From the NCBI GenBank assembly GCA_002786025.1, contig NHNW01000038.1, positions 248,001 through 312,000 of the forward strand: a stretch of DNA of 64,000 nt. The letters are read 5' to 3'. The DNA comes from Zasmidium citrigriseum (lineage: Eukaryota; Ascomycota; Dothideomycetes; Mycosphaerellales; Mycosphaerellaceae). The translations under genes and the position numbers were made by a program. The notes under the pieces were generated by a model that was given only the letters and a program-made list of their open reading frames with translations, searched no databases and had not been told where the DNA came from. This document shows positions 12,142-24,543 of the stretch, piece after piece (within the stretch, counting starts at the first letter, position 1; each line of letters opens with the position of its first letter).

Positions 12142-13457
12142 TTATCGCGACCTTGCAGCGGCCGACGCAGAAGACTCTGCGCCGGCCTCAGCACTGCCTG
12201 CGCTTTCGGGATCCAGCTGAGCGAGACATCGCAGTAGCACTAGCGGCAGTGTTAGTGAATGATCTTCGCGCAAATCGTCCACACCACGAGAACTCACAGT
12301 CCATAATCTCCTCTTCCGCGACTCCCATTTGATAGTCGACCAAGCCGTGCTTCTCAACGCTGTCGCACAGTCGCACCAGCTCTCGCGATAGCGTCTCCAA
12401 TGTTTGCTGGTTCATCACTGATCGTGGCTCGCGCGGCGGTTGATTGTCGCGGATCCATTCTTGAGTCATGTCGAACTGTACTTGGAGAGTCGTCCGCCAA
12501 GCATTGTTGAACTCGTCCCATAGGCGGATGCGATCGTCGTGGAGGTTGTCGTCGTCTCTCGTGAGCCCTAGACCTACAAATTAGCAACGAACAACATCGC
12601 AAATGCCATCGCACGTGCTCACCTAATGCTTCCGCGTTGCCCAGGAGATAGTGCGAAATGTCCATCAAGAGCTGCCCGACGTCGCGCAATGATTCGGCTC
12701 GCACGTTGGTGAAGATTGTGCGGATTTGCGCCTGGTAGTTGTTGAAAGCCTGATCGATCGACTGGTTGGATTGAGGTGTGTATTGAGCAGCCGCATACGC
12801 CGAGTACGCGCTGGACTGCGTCGGGTCGAGCATGGTGCCGTAAGTCTGCGATGCTGAAGGGCCAGCCTGAGCGTACGCGGACTGATATTGAGAAGGCAAG
12901 TGCGGTGCCGCCAGGTCGGGCATTGTCGCACTGGTGGGAACCGACTGTCCTGCAAGGTAATACTGTGCGGTCTGCGGTCCACCAAATTGGGACGCCAGTG
13001 TCTCGGACGCGGTACCAGGCCGTTGTTGCGTGTAGCGCGAGACTGGGTCGTAAGGCGACTGTGTTGCCGTCTGGGCCTGACCCGCCATGCCATACATAAC
13101 GCTGGACCCGTACTGCTGATATTGCTGAGTCGTGTCCTGCTGTCGCGGCACGTCCGGACTCTGCACACCCATGATGTGCGATGGATAATCTGCGCCCTGC
13201 GCGGATGCCGATGCGCCAGCGGCATACTGCGAGCTCTGCGTCGCGAAACCATACACCTGCGCATCGCTACCTGCTCTTCCTGACGAGGGCAAGGTCGTCG
13301 GCGACTGCTGGATGTACGACGACTGCCGGAAGCGCTCGACGGAACCCGGAGTGGTGTACTGGCCGGTCGAAGGGGCGGCGCCGCCGCCATGCTGCTGCTG
13401 GGTGGTGTATGGATTTTGCGCGTACTGCTGCCGTCGTGATGGATCATTATAGTCCAT
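12142..13457 (-). CDS. Conserved Q/Y-rich fungal protein, function unknown
   Basis: Three exons on the minus strand: 13457-12623, 12573-12298 and 12239-12142, giving 402 residues. An in-frame upstream ATG at 13613 exists, but MDYNDPSRR at 13457 looks like the natural start. Residues 1-230 or so are low-complexity, rich in Gln, Tyr, Ser and Ala, of the kind seen in RNA-binding or transcription co-factors and prion-like proteins. From about residue 240 the sequence becomes ordered and helical: YQAQIRTIFTNVR, LLMDISHYLLGNAEALG, then across intron 1 LTRDDDNLHDDRIRLWDEFN, and later LCDSVEKHGLVDYQMGVAEEE. That block resembles uncharacterised proteins I recall from other filamentous ascomycetes, but I cannot name it. 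Both introns (about 50-58 bp) restore this conserved frame. Confidence 0.75.
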
Positions 13458-16400
13458 CACAGAGTTCAAGGTGGAGCGGTCCCAATCTAACCCTTTCCGC
13501 GACGCCAACGGCGAGAAAGGCGGTGATGCATAGACAGTCGCCAGATTGCCGGTTGGAAGGAGATGACGATTGGACGCGACAAGGCGCTCGGCCGGGTTCC
13601 TTTTGAAGATCAACGAAGAGGATGCAGCCTTACAGCGGGTTGGGCGGTAGCGGGATATGAAGGAGCAAAAAAGTCGGACGCGTCTTGGGGCGCCAGCGTG
13701 AAGCGTGCGTCAATGGTTGTTTTGGGCGAGCAGGAAAATTGTAGCAAGAATGTTGTGGCCTTGGGGGTTGGTTCCCTGTTCCCAGTGATGCCCAAGAGCG
13801 CCAGGTAGGCGAATTAGGCAAGATTGCAGTGGTCGTGCCGTCGGTCACGGAGGCAGTAAGCCAGCAGCCAGGAAGCCGGACCAAGGTTGCAGTGCTTGCT
13901 TGCTTGCACGCGGCAATGCTGGGTGCTGCAGGGCGGGGAGGGTGGGCTGGCGGGCGGGCAGAACGAGTGACTTGAGCTGGTCTTTGAACGAGCGACGAAA
14001 CAAGAGCCGGGCTGGCGGCGTGGGAAGATTGCAGGCCGTCCGAATGGCAGTGCGCGGAGGGAGGACGACGCACGGTGCAGTGGGTTGGGTCGCCAGAGGC
14101 AGAGCTGTGCTTGGGATATCTCGTGAGGGCAGAGGAGCAGGACCAGGGCCCGGTCGTGGCGCGGGGTTTGTGAGGTTGGCCTGAGTCGAGGTCGTATAGA
14201 GACGGGACAGGGAAGCAGTGCCGAAGGCGGCCGCTGCCCTTGCTGCTGGGCCGGTGGATTAGAATTCGGAAACGCAAGGCGTGAAACTGCGAGGCCAGAG
14301 TCTGCTGGCAGATGAGGGCGGGGCGTGAGGTGTCACAGCCCTGGCGCTGCCTGACTTGCGGCGGACAGAGAAAAGTGAGGCTCGCGGGTGGTGGGGGTCA
14401 GATCAGGACGGGCAAGAAGACAATGGCGAGGCGGCGGCGGCCCGGGGGCATATGAGCAGCAGCGCGCCGCAGCGCAGAGGGTCGAGGACAGTCCGGGCGA
14501 GGAGGAGGCAGAGTAGGCGGTGGTGATATGGGCGTGCCAGTGGTGGGAGGATCGGCAGCATGCTGCGGCAGCGGATGCGTTTGATGAGCAGGCGGACGTC
14601 GCTGTCGTCAGTTGCGCACAGGAGCCGCACGACGATCCGATCCTGCGCCTGACGTGCCGTCGAGGGTGCGTGAGTCGGGCGACAGTCAGCCTCCTCCAGA
14701 CAGACCAGCAAAGCGAGAGGTGCGGTAGAGTTCGCGCAGCCAACCCTACCACCGTTGCGCCCTTCACACACTACGCGGATCGACGGCGGCCGTTTGTGAG
14801 GGCCCAACTAGCCAGGATTCTAACGCAACGGAGACGTAATAAGCAGGCGACCGGCTGGGCCCAAGCAGTGCAAACCAGGTCCGGAGAGCGTATGCAGCTG
14901 GCGTTAGGGTACCGTCCAGTGGCATCGGCGTGGCTGCTCGACATCCTGTTGCTGTTGTCCTGCGAGCTCGTCCGGTCCCAATGCCATCGCTACCCGATGC
15001 TATCTCCTAGCATGGCAAAAGCCTTTGCTGGCAACACGGCCGGTAGCGTCTCCACGTCCGTTTGACCAGCCTGAAGGTTCGAACGTCGACCGTTGCCAGC
15101 GCGCGGATAGACTTTGCTAGCCGGCCGGGCAGCCGCCTCTTGCCCAACGTCCTCCACTTCATGTCGCATCTCCTGCTGCTCGCTTCTGCCCTCATCCTGC
15201 TGCTGCACCACCACCGCCGTCGCCTGGGTGCCGTGACAACTGCCACCGCGACAGCCTGCGAACACCCTGCATGACGAATCCAAGGGATCCAGAGACTTTT
15301 CGCCGTCGATGGATTAGCGCTGCTGTCCAGAGCCTGTACCTGCATGACTCCATGCGCAAACTACCCGACTGGCCGCCCAGCATCGCACGCCGCTGCAAGA
15401 CTGCAGCAGTCTGCCGTCACATGCGCCCAATCGCCGCCGCGCCATTGCCCAGTGACACGCCTCGAGCCTCGCCGGTGCTGCTGCCCAGTCTCGATATATC
15501 GCATAGCATTGCATCGCGTCGGGCACATGTGCGCTACGCTACGCCTGCCACCTCACGTGGCCACAATGCCGCCCTGTTCGGGACTCACGCCGATCGCTGG
15601 GGGCACCTTGAAACCGCCTGTCGTCTCGCTTCGCTGCTGTTCGACTCGGGCCACAATGCAGCATCAGGTTACACCATTGCGGCGGTGCAGCTTCCTCCTC
15701 AAACAACAAACAAACGGCCCCCAGCAACAGCATTTCGTGCTCCCTTCTCTTCTCACGCGCGCATTGCGAACGAGGCAATTAGACTTCGAACCCCAAACAA
15801 TAGTTTCATCGCAAGAAAAAGTATGTATCCCCCATCTCAACGGCCAAGCCAAGCAAAAAGTCAAAATGCGCTTCGCAATGATAGATACAGTTTGGCGGCA
15901 TCTCGCAAAAAGGATCGGCCGCTTCGGCTGCCGGCGCTTTCGGCTGTGCAGATTTCTGCTGCAAGGGAACTTTTGGGTAGCGAGTCGTGTGAGGCCGCCA
16001 CACATATCAAACCTGCATCATCTCCTAATATCGACCCTACTTATCATGCCCGAGCATGTCCATATATTATGTCGACTGGCCGCAGCGCCCATCATCGATC
16101 ATCACCGACAGTCAAAAACAGCGCACGAGTTACGCAAAACTGACTGACTGAAAACAGCAGCGCTCGGATCTCCACGGGACCACATCGGCGTTTCAGACTG
16201 TGGCTTCCAGAAGCCCGGTTTGGTCTCAGCCTCAGACACGTCGTCCAGGATCGCCTCACTTCTCCAATGCCCTTTTTACGACAAGAAACGTCTTGCCAAA
16301 CTAAACACGCCAGCATCCTCGCTCAAGACCACATGTTACGAGGAACATGGAACGTATCCACTACCGCCTCCCTTTCAGCCTCATGTCAACCCTTGATCCT

Positions 16401-17122
16401 CGACCGGATCTCTCTTGTAACAAGAAACGATACATCATCCTCGCGCTATCGTCCCGAGTCGCCCGAATGTTATGATCGCAGAGCCACACACATCCGACAT
16501 CGACGTGCGATTTCCTCATTAGGCTTTTTTCCTTCGATTGTTGGAAGTCGCGACCCACGACTAGCAGACTACTGTCACAAGTTTCATCCGTCCAACGACA
16601 ACGCATTGCATTGTCAGTACGAACCCCTCTGTGCTCAGACCCTATAATACCAACGGCTTAAGCCCTCGCTCTTTCGCAAACCGTCTCAATTCTCACCTTC
16701 TCTTCTTGGGATCATCCCAGATATGGCATCGCATCAAAAACGGTGCCTGAACACGAGAAAAAAAGCCAGTCCCTGATGACTTCATGCTGATGTTTTCGAA
16801 AACAAGCGGACTGAGCAGAAACAACACTCTGACAGACGGTCGTTTTATTCTGCTGACAGTCGAGCACTTCTAATTTGTCGATTCTATGTCGAATGAATCG
16901 CAATGCCTTCCTACGACACATTCATCTAGAGTTTTGCCAACGCGCGCCGTTACAAGCTCGCCCGCACAGACCTTTTCCCTCGCCTTTCCCAAACTTTTGC
17001 GGACATCGTGGAGGATGTCTGGGTATCTCGTCACGCGATCAAACGGTAATGTTGTTGTTGAAAGTTGTTGAAACGTCGGGCCTATCTTGAAACAAGCCCG
17101 ACACTCTCGGAGTCGTCCATAC
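13458..17122. other. 3.7-kb geneless region with strand-composition switch
   Basis: No open frame resembles a protein. The two longest (15271-16143 and 15344-16147, plus strand) overlap in different frames and look like GC-rich chance ORFs. By eye the + strand is G-rich from 13.6 to 14.6 kb and C/T-rich from about 14.9 to 16.7 kb, a switch suggesting divergent transcription from near 14.8 kb: leftward into the Q/Y-rich gene and rightward into an unannotated, possibly noncoding transcript. Confidence 0.45.
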
Positions 17123-18573
17123 CTACTTCGAGGCAGTGTACGTCTTCTTTGGGAACGGGTAGCTGTGGAAGAGAACATGTCAGCGAAGGATCCGAGAAAC
17201 GATGTCAAACGTGATGAAACCCACGATGGACCCAGTTCACGCAAGCTCTGGGCGGCGAGCCATTGACCCATATCGACGCAAGACTCGATATCCTTGCCCT
17301 GAATGACACCGGCGAAGAAACCGCCGGCAAAGGCATCGCCAGCACCGGTCGTATCGACGATCTCCTCCTTGCCAATAGGGTGCACAGGGTACGACTTGGC
17401 ATCACCCTCGCCCTGGACGGCCACAACAGTCGGGTCGGTGCCCTGAGTGATGATGGCGACTCGCTTGCGCTGCTTGTTCTCCTTGGGCAGATTGGCCAGA
17501 TGCTTGGCAATGGTTGGGATGTCGTGAGTATTGAGCTCATGCGAGTCAGCGTACGACATGGCCTCCGTCTCGTTTCCGACGACGTAATCCCAGTAAGGTG
17601 CGGTCTGGTCGAGCGGGTCCTTGAAGAATTGTGGGATGAACGGCGCGGATAGCGACAGGATAAACGGCTGTTACAACGGCGATCAATCGTCAGCATGTCA
17701 ACATCCCAGAGCCGATCATGAACGACAGCCACTGACCTTGTTCTTGCTCGCGGCTTCTTCGGCAAGCTTCATGACGGCCGGCACGCAGACCGTCAAGTGG
17801 TATCCGCCCACGAAGTATGCCTTGGCCTTCTCTGCGACGCTCCAGTTGTCATTCAAGTGGTCAATCTTGTAGCAATTCGCTGCGGCCAAGTCCGTGCACA
17901 TGCTCCTGTTGTGTCCTGTAATAATGACACCGCACCGGCCAGTGGCCGTCTGTTCATCGTAGCGGTAGCGAACGGCGAGACCGGCCTGCTTGTTGGCATC
18001 TTGCAAGATGTCGGCGTACTTGTCCTTTCCGACGCAGCCGAAGAAGACGACCGAGTCAGCTGGGAGGAGGTACTGTGCGAAAGAGAAGCAGTTAGCATGA
18101 CGACGTTCGTGGAGAGCTCTCTGAATCGTGCTGCCTTCCTTCCCGCCTGCCAGCGAAGGCGTTTGCAGCCAATGCAGCGTCCAGCATGACAGGCATAGAG
18201 TTAAGCCTCAATCAAAGCTCGTCCCCAATGCAACGTCAAATGAGATATAGACAGGCATACCTGAGCACCTCTGGCCGTGTTCTGAGCCGCTCCTCCCGCG
18301 AGCAGCTTTGCGTTCCGGTTCTGGATGAGCTCCTCGAACAGCGTCATGTGCTTCTCCTCAGCGAGGATGGCGTCGTTGGCCTTGAGGCCGTACTGCTGCA
18401 GCAGTGCCTCATCTCTGCTCCCAGAGTCAGCGGGAAGATTTCATCATCGCTCGCGGGTCGGGAGGTTTTCAAAGTGGGGAGGTTGGGCTTGATGAGTGGA
18501 CTGACCCTTGGCCTTGAATGTCGAGCAGTGGGTTCTCCAGGCAGAGGAGCTCGTAGCTGTGGTCGGCAGACAT
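17123..18573 (-). CDS. ADO1: Adenosine kinase
   Basis: Phosphorylates adenosine to AMP with ATP; in fungi it also keeps the methyl cycle running by clearing adenosine made from S-adenosylhomocysteine. Five exons on the minus strand: 18573-18506, 18414-18261, 18072-17737, 17667-17225 and 17162-17123, giving 346 residues, the usual family length. Landmarks: ELLCLENPLLDIQ at the N-terminus, AGGAAQNTARGAQ about residues 63-75 (pfkB nucleoside site), VVGNETEAMSYA, and DTTGAGDAFAGG at about residues 290-301 with the catalytic Asp. The spliced C-terminus ends YPFPKKTYTASK, typical of the family. Every splice keeps the frame. Very confident. Confidence 0.95.
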
Positions 18574-19007
18574 GTTTGCGGTGCTGTCACGAGGTCAATT
18601 GGTGTGAGAAAGTGGTGATGTCGAAGTTGTTGTAAGCTGGCGGAAAGTTTTGAAAGGTGCTGCGCTGGCTCGCTCTCCATCATCCCACCTTGCCCCGCGT
18701 CGTCATTGGGTCGTTGGGCCGGAGCATTCACTTTGCATTCGCCGAGGACGGACACCGAACTCCGCCAAAGGATGGCTTGCATCTGCATGTGCATACATAT
18801 CATTAATAGAAGAATCCTCATATTCCTCGTCATCACTGCTGTCTTTATTGCTCTGCCTCATGTGTATATGCTCGAAAAGCCTCCTCGCAGGTTGGGGGCC
18901 ATTCCCAAGGGTATCAATTCTCAACGCCGCTCCAATGTATATGCACGCCGCTGAACGCTTTCAAAACCAAAATCACTGTGCTGTCGGGAGCCCTTCCTTT
19001 TAGATCG
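18574..19007. other. Intergenic region upstream of adenosine kinase
   Basis: 434 bp between the adenosine kinase start and the 3' end of the Csc1-like gene, both on the minus strand. It must hold the kinase promoter and the upstream gene's 3' UTR. No specific site recognised. Confidence 0.6.
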
Positions 19008-22000
19008 CTACATTGCGATCAAATCAACCTTATTGAAGTCAGGAGGCTGTTCAGAAGGTCAGCAAATATCTCCAACGTGCAACAAATAGATCTGTGGGAT
19101 TGCTTACCGAGCGGCGGAAGACGACTCTTCCCTTTGCATCGAGTGCCGTTCCATCGTTGCTCATCCAGATATTGGTCTTTTCCTCCTTTCCGCCATCTGC
19201 AGATTCAACCAAAACAGTACTCATCTTCTTGGCCCGCTTAATCTCGTCGTCGCTGACCCCCAGGGCATCGCGTGGAATCCAGACAACCGGACGGCGAGCA
19301 CGAAGAGCACTGTGCTGGAACGAGTATCGGACAAGTACATCACGCTCCTCTGGGCTGAGGTCCTCTAGTTCGTCCGCGAAGCCGGAAAATAGGACATCGC
19401 CCACTGTATGCTGGGCTTCTACGTCTTGCTTTGGCTGGTCGGCGCGCTTCCCGTCCGCAATGAAACGCAAGGCGCCGACAGCCTCTGGGGCGACTCGCTT
19501 CCACTTATCTGTAGCCCAGATCGGCTTGCTCTCCCTCCGTTGATGCCACTTTCCTTGCTCAGACTGGGGGGTAGAGGGCTTACGCTGAGCATCTGGTGAG
19601 CCTGACGAATGAGGTGTATGGCTACGACGATGCTCCGCGATGCGCTGCTTTTCTTGGTCTTCAGCGGCGTTTTCAGCCTCGTCTTCTTCTCTCTCATGAT
19701 CCTCGAGTACATCTTGTATATCTCGAGCATCCTCGGCTGGGTTGAGTGGCGTGAATTTGCTTGCCTGTGCCCTTGCAAATTGCTCATCTCTGATGACGGC
19801 CTCATCTTCCAGTGTGATGGGCAGATACTGGAACAAAGGCTTGAAAGCCATGTTCAACAAGATCTGATACGCGATCGTAGCCACAAGAACAACGATCAAG
19901 ATGACCGCCTGTGCGATGGCAGGATCGTCGAACAGGGTGAAGCACAGCCCAATCATGCAGAGTTCCATGAAGTAGAGGCCAGTGAAGAGCTGGTTGATAG
20001 CCACCGGAAAGAGACGCCCTCCAGTATCGACCCGGAATTGGTACACGAAGAGAACGTTGTACCGGTATACGATCCAGAATAGGCTGAACACGAAGAGCAT
20101 GAAGACCAGCATGAGAGGGGATATGACGGAGTAGACGACGCCAATGGCGGCGAAGTTGGTGAAAGGAGGGAAGAACGAGCCCCACTGTACGTTAGCCAGG
20201 GTGGTCTGGCGTTTCCATTTCGCGCGAGCAGTAGAGTCCAACAGAGGGGCGAGGATAAACCAGCCGAACAGCCCACCAAGCTGGACCAGTGCGCTGGCAG
20301 AGTTGGAGAGTGCTTGCACAGTCAGGTAAGTATAGAAATAGTTCGACGCCGCTGGTAAACTCCTCGCCAACACTCGGACGACACTGCTGGGATCCGAGGC
20401 CGCGTCTGAGAAGAAGTTCGTCAAACCACCGATAATTGTGACGACGAGAAAGACCTGAATGAAGAGGAAGGCGAAGTACCACTGCTGCACTCCGAGTTCC
20501 TTGGCGTTCCCGGTCGGTACGCCCTGCTGATGGACCAGAAGTCGAAAGATGATGGGAACAAGGAGCAGAATCAAGGACAGCAATACCGGTGGCAACACAC
20601 CCTGTATGACATTCTGGATCCATTCGGGGGCGTCCAAAAGCCAGCTCAGCCAGGGCACGATTTTTGCCAACTCCGTGATTTGGCCGATAATTGATGTCAG
20701 TGCGACTGGAATGGCGTAGAGAACAAGTAGGGCAATGCAAATCAGCAAAACGACACCCGTTCGGGCATATCGCTCCCACCACTTGATCGACATGTTGTCC
20801 CAGATAACATCGTCTGGGCTGATTTCGACCAATCGCGGTGCCATCTGTTGAGGTACGTGGTGGCTCAAAGATTGACAACACATGTGAGCGGCAACTTGAT
20901 GGTTGAACTGGATGAACGCCGAGTTCATGTATGGAAACTTGTCCACGTCGTTCTGATCTGTTTCGATTTCCAGATTTAAACGCGCCAGCTCCCTACGAAG
21001 GTGATAGATGCGGTCGACCTTCTTCCCTACGAAAGGTATGGCAGGAAACCATGTAGGGCTGAACAGTGGAAGGCGCATCGTTTCGCGATCTTTGGCTTCG
21101 ATGTACCGGCGCCAGTATGGTTCTTCGTCCTGGTCCTCGTCCCATTCGCCGTCAAAGGCCTTGGGATACTCTTCCTTGGGCTCTTCGCTGTCGCTATCGC
21201 TCTTGCTCTTCCAGAAAGCTAGCTTGTCAACCCAGCTGCTTTTGCCAACTTCCTTTTCACTCGTCTTCTCAGGATGCTTCTCGCCATGGGCGTGTAAGGG
21301 AAATTCGTCTTCTTCTTGCACGTGTGGCTGGGGTGAGGGCATGGCGATGGTATCGTCGTGATTTTTGAACAAGGACAAGAAATTGCGCTTGGGCTTATGC
21401 TCTGGCGGCTCTTCGATGTGCATGCTGGACTTGGGTTTGGAATCAGCAGATGGTCGGTTCATGTTGACATCAGACACTCCCAGGGTGGAATCATTGCTTG
21501 TAGGTGACCCTTGCGAGCCGCTGGTGGTCGTCATCTCTGCTGCAAGAGGATGTCGCGTTTGTCGTGGTAGGGTGTCCATTGCTGCCCTGTCGACTACGCG
21601 TGGGCTGCTGCTGTCCTGGCTAGCTGCGGTCCCGGCTCTCGATCCTAAGCGTAAATCCTCGGGATTTGGTGACCGATACAAGGAGTCATCAGCAGCAAAG
21701 CCACCAGCAAGTCGGTCGTTGGCCGTTCGATTGATGTTGTCGCCAGCTTTGTGAAATCCCGCGTCAGCACCCCCAACCACCTTTCCCCCAAACTTTCCTA
21801 TTCCTTTGCCGACAGCACCCAATCCGTGAGTGACGGCACCAAAAGGATTGTGAGACTGCTTTTCGTACTTCTCATGCTGCTGCTCTTCCTGTTCAAGTAT
21901 GTCCTGCATGCCGTGGGAAACCTGAGGCTGCTCGCCTGCGCTGACTCCTGTGCCTTGAGCCATCCTTTCGGCTGCAGCATCTTCGTTTGCCTTCTCTTGC

Positions 22001-22896
22001 TTCTTCTCTTCCTTTGTCTTCTTTTGGCCATCCTTCTTGGCCTTCTTCTCCTCAGCCTTCGCGTTCTTCTTTCGACACATCTTGATCAGGACAGTCTCGG
22101 CATCCTCGAGGTTCTTAGCAATGTTATCGCGGAGCTGCACCTTGTCCGACAGTTCGTCAAAGTTGCGATTGATCCATATGTTCCTGATGCCGCCTGGGAA
22201 CACATCATATAGCCCGGAGAGCGCTTCGAGAGTCAGCCACTTGCGTGGTATGCCAGTAACAAGCACGGTGGTGGCCGAGGCTCTGATGCGATGTTGCGGA
22301 CTTGTAAGATATGCCTGGCGGACGCGGATGTATCCTCTGAGCTCTTTGAGAACAACGTAGAAGAACCAGCCGATGGACAGCACCGCCAAGATCAGATGAG
22401 CCCAGAGAAAGCTAGCATCGTTTTTGCCAAGGTTCGATATTGAATACTTGTCAAGACCTTTAGCGGTCCCATGAGCGGAGTGGTTGATAGGGAGCAGTAT
22501 AGGTAGGAGCAAAAGCGCCATTGGCAGGAAGATCTTAAGTAACATGCGCATAAAGCGCAGGAAAAAGTAGGCGTCCAGACCGCATTTGTGGATGAGCGTG
22601 AGGTTGGAGGTGGTGAACAGTGGATACAGCCAACCTACTATGCCCCCGGGAGGTTGGGCGACTCTTTCTCGTTCTGGAACCAGGTACGATCGTGGCCGGT
22701 ATATTCGCTCCAGTCTCAGGCGTATGATGGCGAAGGCAAGCAGCTGGACTCCCAAAGATGCAAACGAGACAGCGAGAGCTGCGATGAGCTGCTTGCCATT
22801 TTGTCCTTCTTTGTTGCCTGCTGTGCCGGAACTACAGTCCAACAGGTCCCAGAAGCTCGTTCCGCATGATTGCGTTGGTGCTGGAGGCGCCGACAT
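19008..22896 (-). CDS. Csc1/OSCA-family calcium-permeable stress-gated channel (Rsn1/Phm7 type)
   Basis: Multi-pass plasma-membrane channel of the CSC1/OSCA/TMEM63 family, opened by osmotic or mechanical stress in characterised members. Two exons on the minus strand, 22896-19108 and 19046-19008, give 1275 residues. Order: an N-terminal three-helix region (residues about 35-190), the cytosolic domain starting near ATTVLVTGIPRKWL, a charged low-complexity insert of about 330 residues (about 270-600), the rest of the cytosolic domain, then the pore-forming helices (about 715-1045), a Phm7-type extracellular/cytosolic tail and a short C-terminus. Without the last intron the protein would end in an unrelated 18-residue tail; splicing gives RRSPPDFNKVDLIAM. 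The insert is longer than in yeast Csc1. Confidence 0.9.
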
Positions 22897-24543
22897 GGTG
22901 GTGGTGTCGTGGACAGGGGGCTAGACGCGCAGAGGGCGGTTTTCTGTGGTGAAATGCTATCGTGAAGGCATTACTCGGTCGGTCGCGTGTGTAGCATAGA
23001 GCCCGCAGGGTCAGAGGAGGAAGATGTGTGGAATGGAAGTGGTGAGTTGAAGCGCAAACTGGACATTGCTGGCGTCGAATGGCAAACGCGCCTGCCCAAT
23101 TGCGTGGGTGTGAGGTTCGTTTAGCGTTCCATGATGTCAGCGGCTCTGGCCGAGTTTCAAGATCCGCCTTGCTTGCTTCCCTGCCAACGATTTCATATTG
23201 TCAACGACGTACGAAACAAATGCAAAATGGTCTGAGTAGTTGCATGTGATTCACTATGCCTATTGACAAAAGCGATCCTGCTCCCACCAAATCCACAAAA
23301 AGGATCAAAAGAAATGTTCGACAGGGGTGCTTCGTCCGCGGAAGTAAGACCCACAATCCTGCATCCCCACGCTAGGGCGGAGAACCCTGCTCCTTCACTC
23401 GACTTCACGTCTTCTCTTTCACCTACTTCCACACTCATTATGATATGACGAATTCGAATTACATTCATCAAACTATCCTGGGGTGAATGCGCACATCAGA
23501 AAAATGGTGTCAAGTCATTGATATGACCAAATTGTGCGGCGTGAAAGTGGACTTGAATGTACGCACCCAGGTGCCTCACAAACGCATCACTAACACGTCG
23601 CATGATGGTTAAAAAAGAAGAGTCAGGACATCCGTCGCGCAAACTCACAATCGCTCCAGTTCGAATCCCCCAAGGAGATTAAAAAAAAAGTTGAACGAAA
23701 TAAAAATGGCAAAAAGAACCTTGCACGTACCCGAGTTGGTCTCCTGGCGACCTTCATCTGGCGTATTTGTGGAGACGGCATCCTACCCAGGCATTATCCA
23801 ACACTCTCGTTGTACGTACAAGGCGGAAAACTCGCGTTGTGGTGACAATGGATCGATGGTGGGTCGATTCCTGCTATAGAGGAGGCACGACATCGATCAT
23901 CACCCGCTGGTTTTACACCCAGTCAGCTCTGTCAATCGATTGGGCCACGCCGGGTAACCGGTACCCGGTTTTCCCAATGGACTACGTCCTCGCTGAAAGG
24001 TGATTGGCCACTGGATTTTATTTATTATATAGGCAACCTGCTTTTCGGCAGAGCTTCGGCTTGGGGACGGCGGGGAGGTGGGAGTGCAGGTCGCATTTCT
24101 CGCTGTCTGGCGACGGTCTGCTGCAATAGTAAGTACTGGTGATGTCTTCCCCGGTTGCATATGCTTTTCACGTGCCTTGATCTCATGAGCAACGGCACCA
24201 TGTTCTTCAACCGGCACATGATGTATGGTCATGCTTGCTTGCGACGTCTCGCACCACTTCGCACCACTTTCTCGCTCTCATACAACTTCGTCAATCAGAA
24301 GTGCGACATCTGCAGATATCTCGGCACAATCATCTACCATCTTTCATCTCCCCTGGCACGAGCACGTGGTAACCCGAGCACGGCAAGGAGGCACATGGTA
24401 GCACATATTCCAAGTTCTTGCGGCAATCAGAGACGTCTGTACCACCATCTACTCTTTGACTGGCTCGACCAACACATCTTGTCTCAAGACTATCACATTT
24501 GCGGACAACTCAGCTAACTCCTTCCGACGGCATATCACCAACA
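22897..24543. other. Divergent intergenic region, Csc1-like (-) / metalloprotease (+)
   Basis: 1.65 kb between two divergent start codons, AT-richer than its surroundings, with A-runs at 23612-23617 and 23681-23689. Two CACGTG hexamers lie at 24169-24174 and 24363-24368, within 400 bp of the protease start. The TTCGAAT at about 23660 resembles a tRNA T-loop but has no cloverleaf around it. Confidence 0.55.

Noticed and set aside
15060..15110. Possible tRNA from GGTTCGAAC
   Set aside because: No complementary T-stem and no upstream cloverleaf.
15271..16147. Two long overlapping plus-strand ORFs (290 and 267 codons) as a gene
   Set aside because: Both frames are open together because of a low-stop, GC-rich composition; neither shows a domain, and Arg/Pro/Ala/Ser content looks random.
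23600..23690. Possible tRNA, from a GTTCGAATCCC T-loop-like motif
   Set aside because: The T-stem bases flanking the loop do not pair, there is no acceptor stem or A-box, and the next downstream run is A-rich, not a T terminator.
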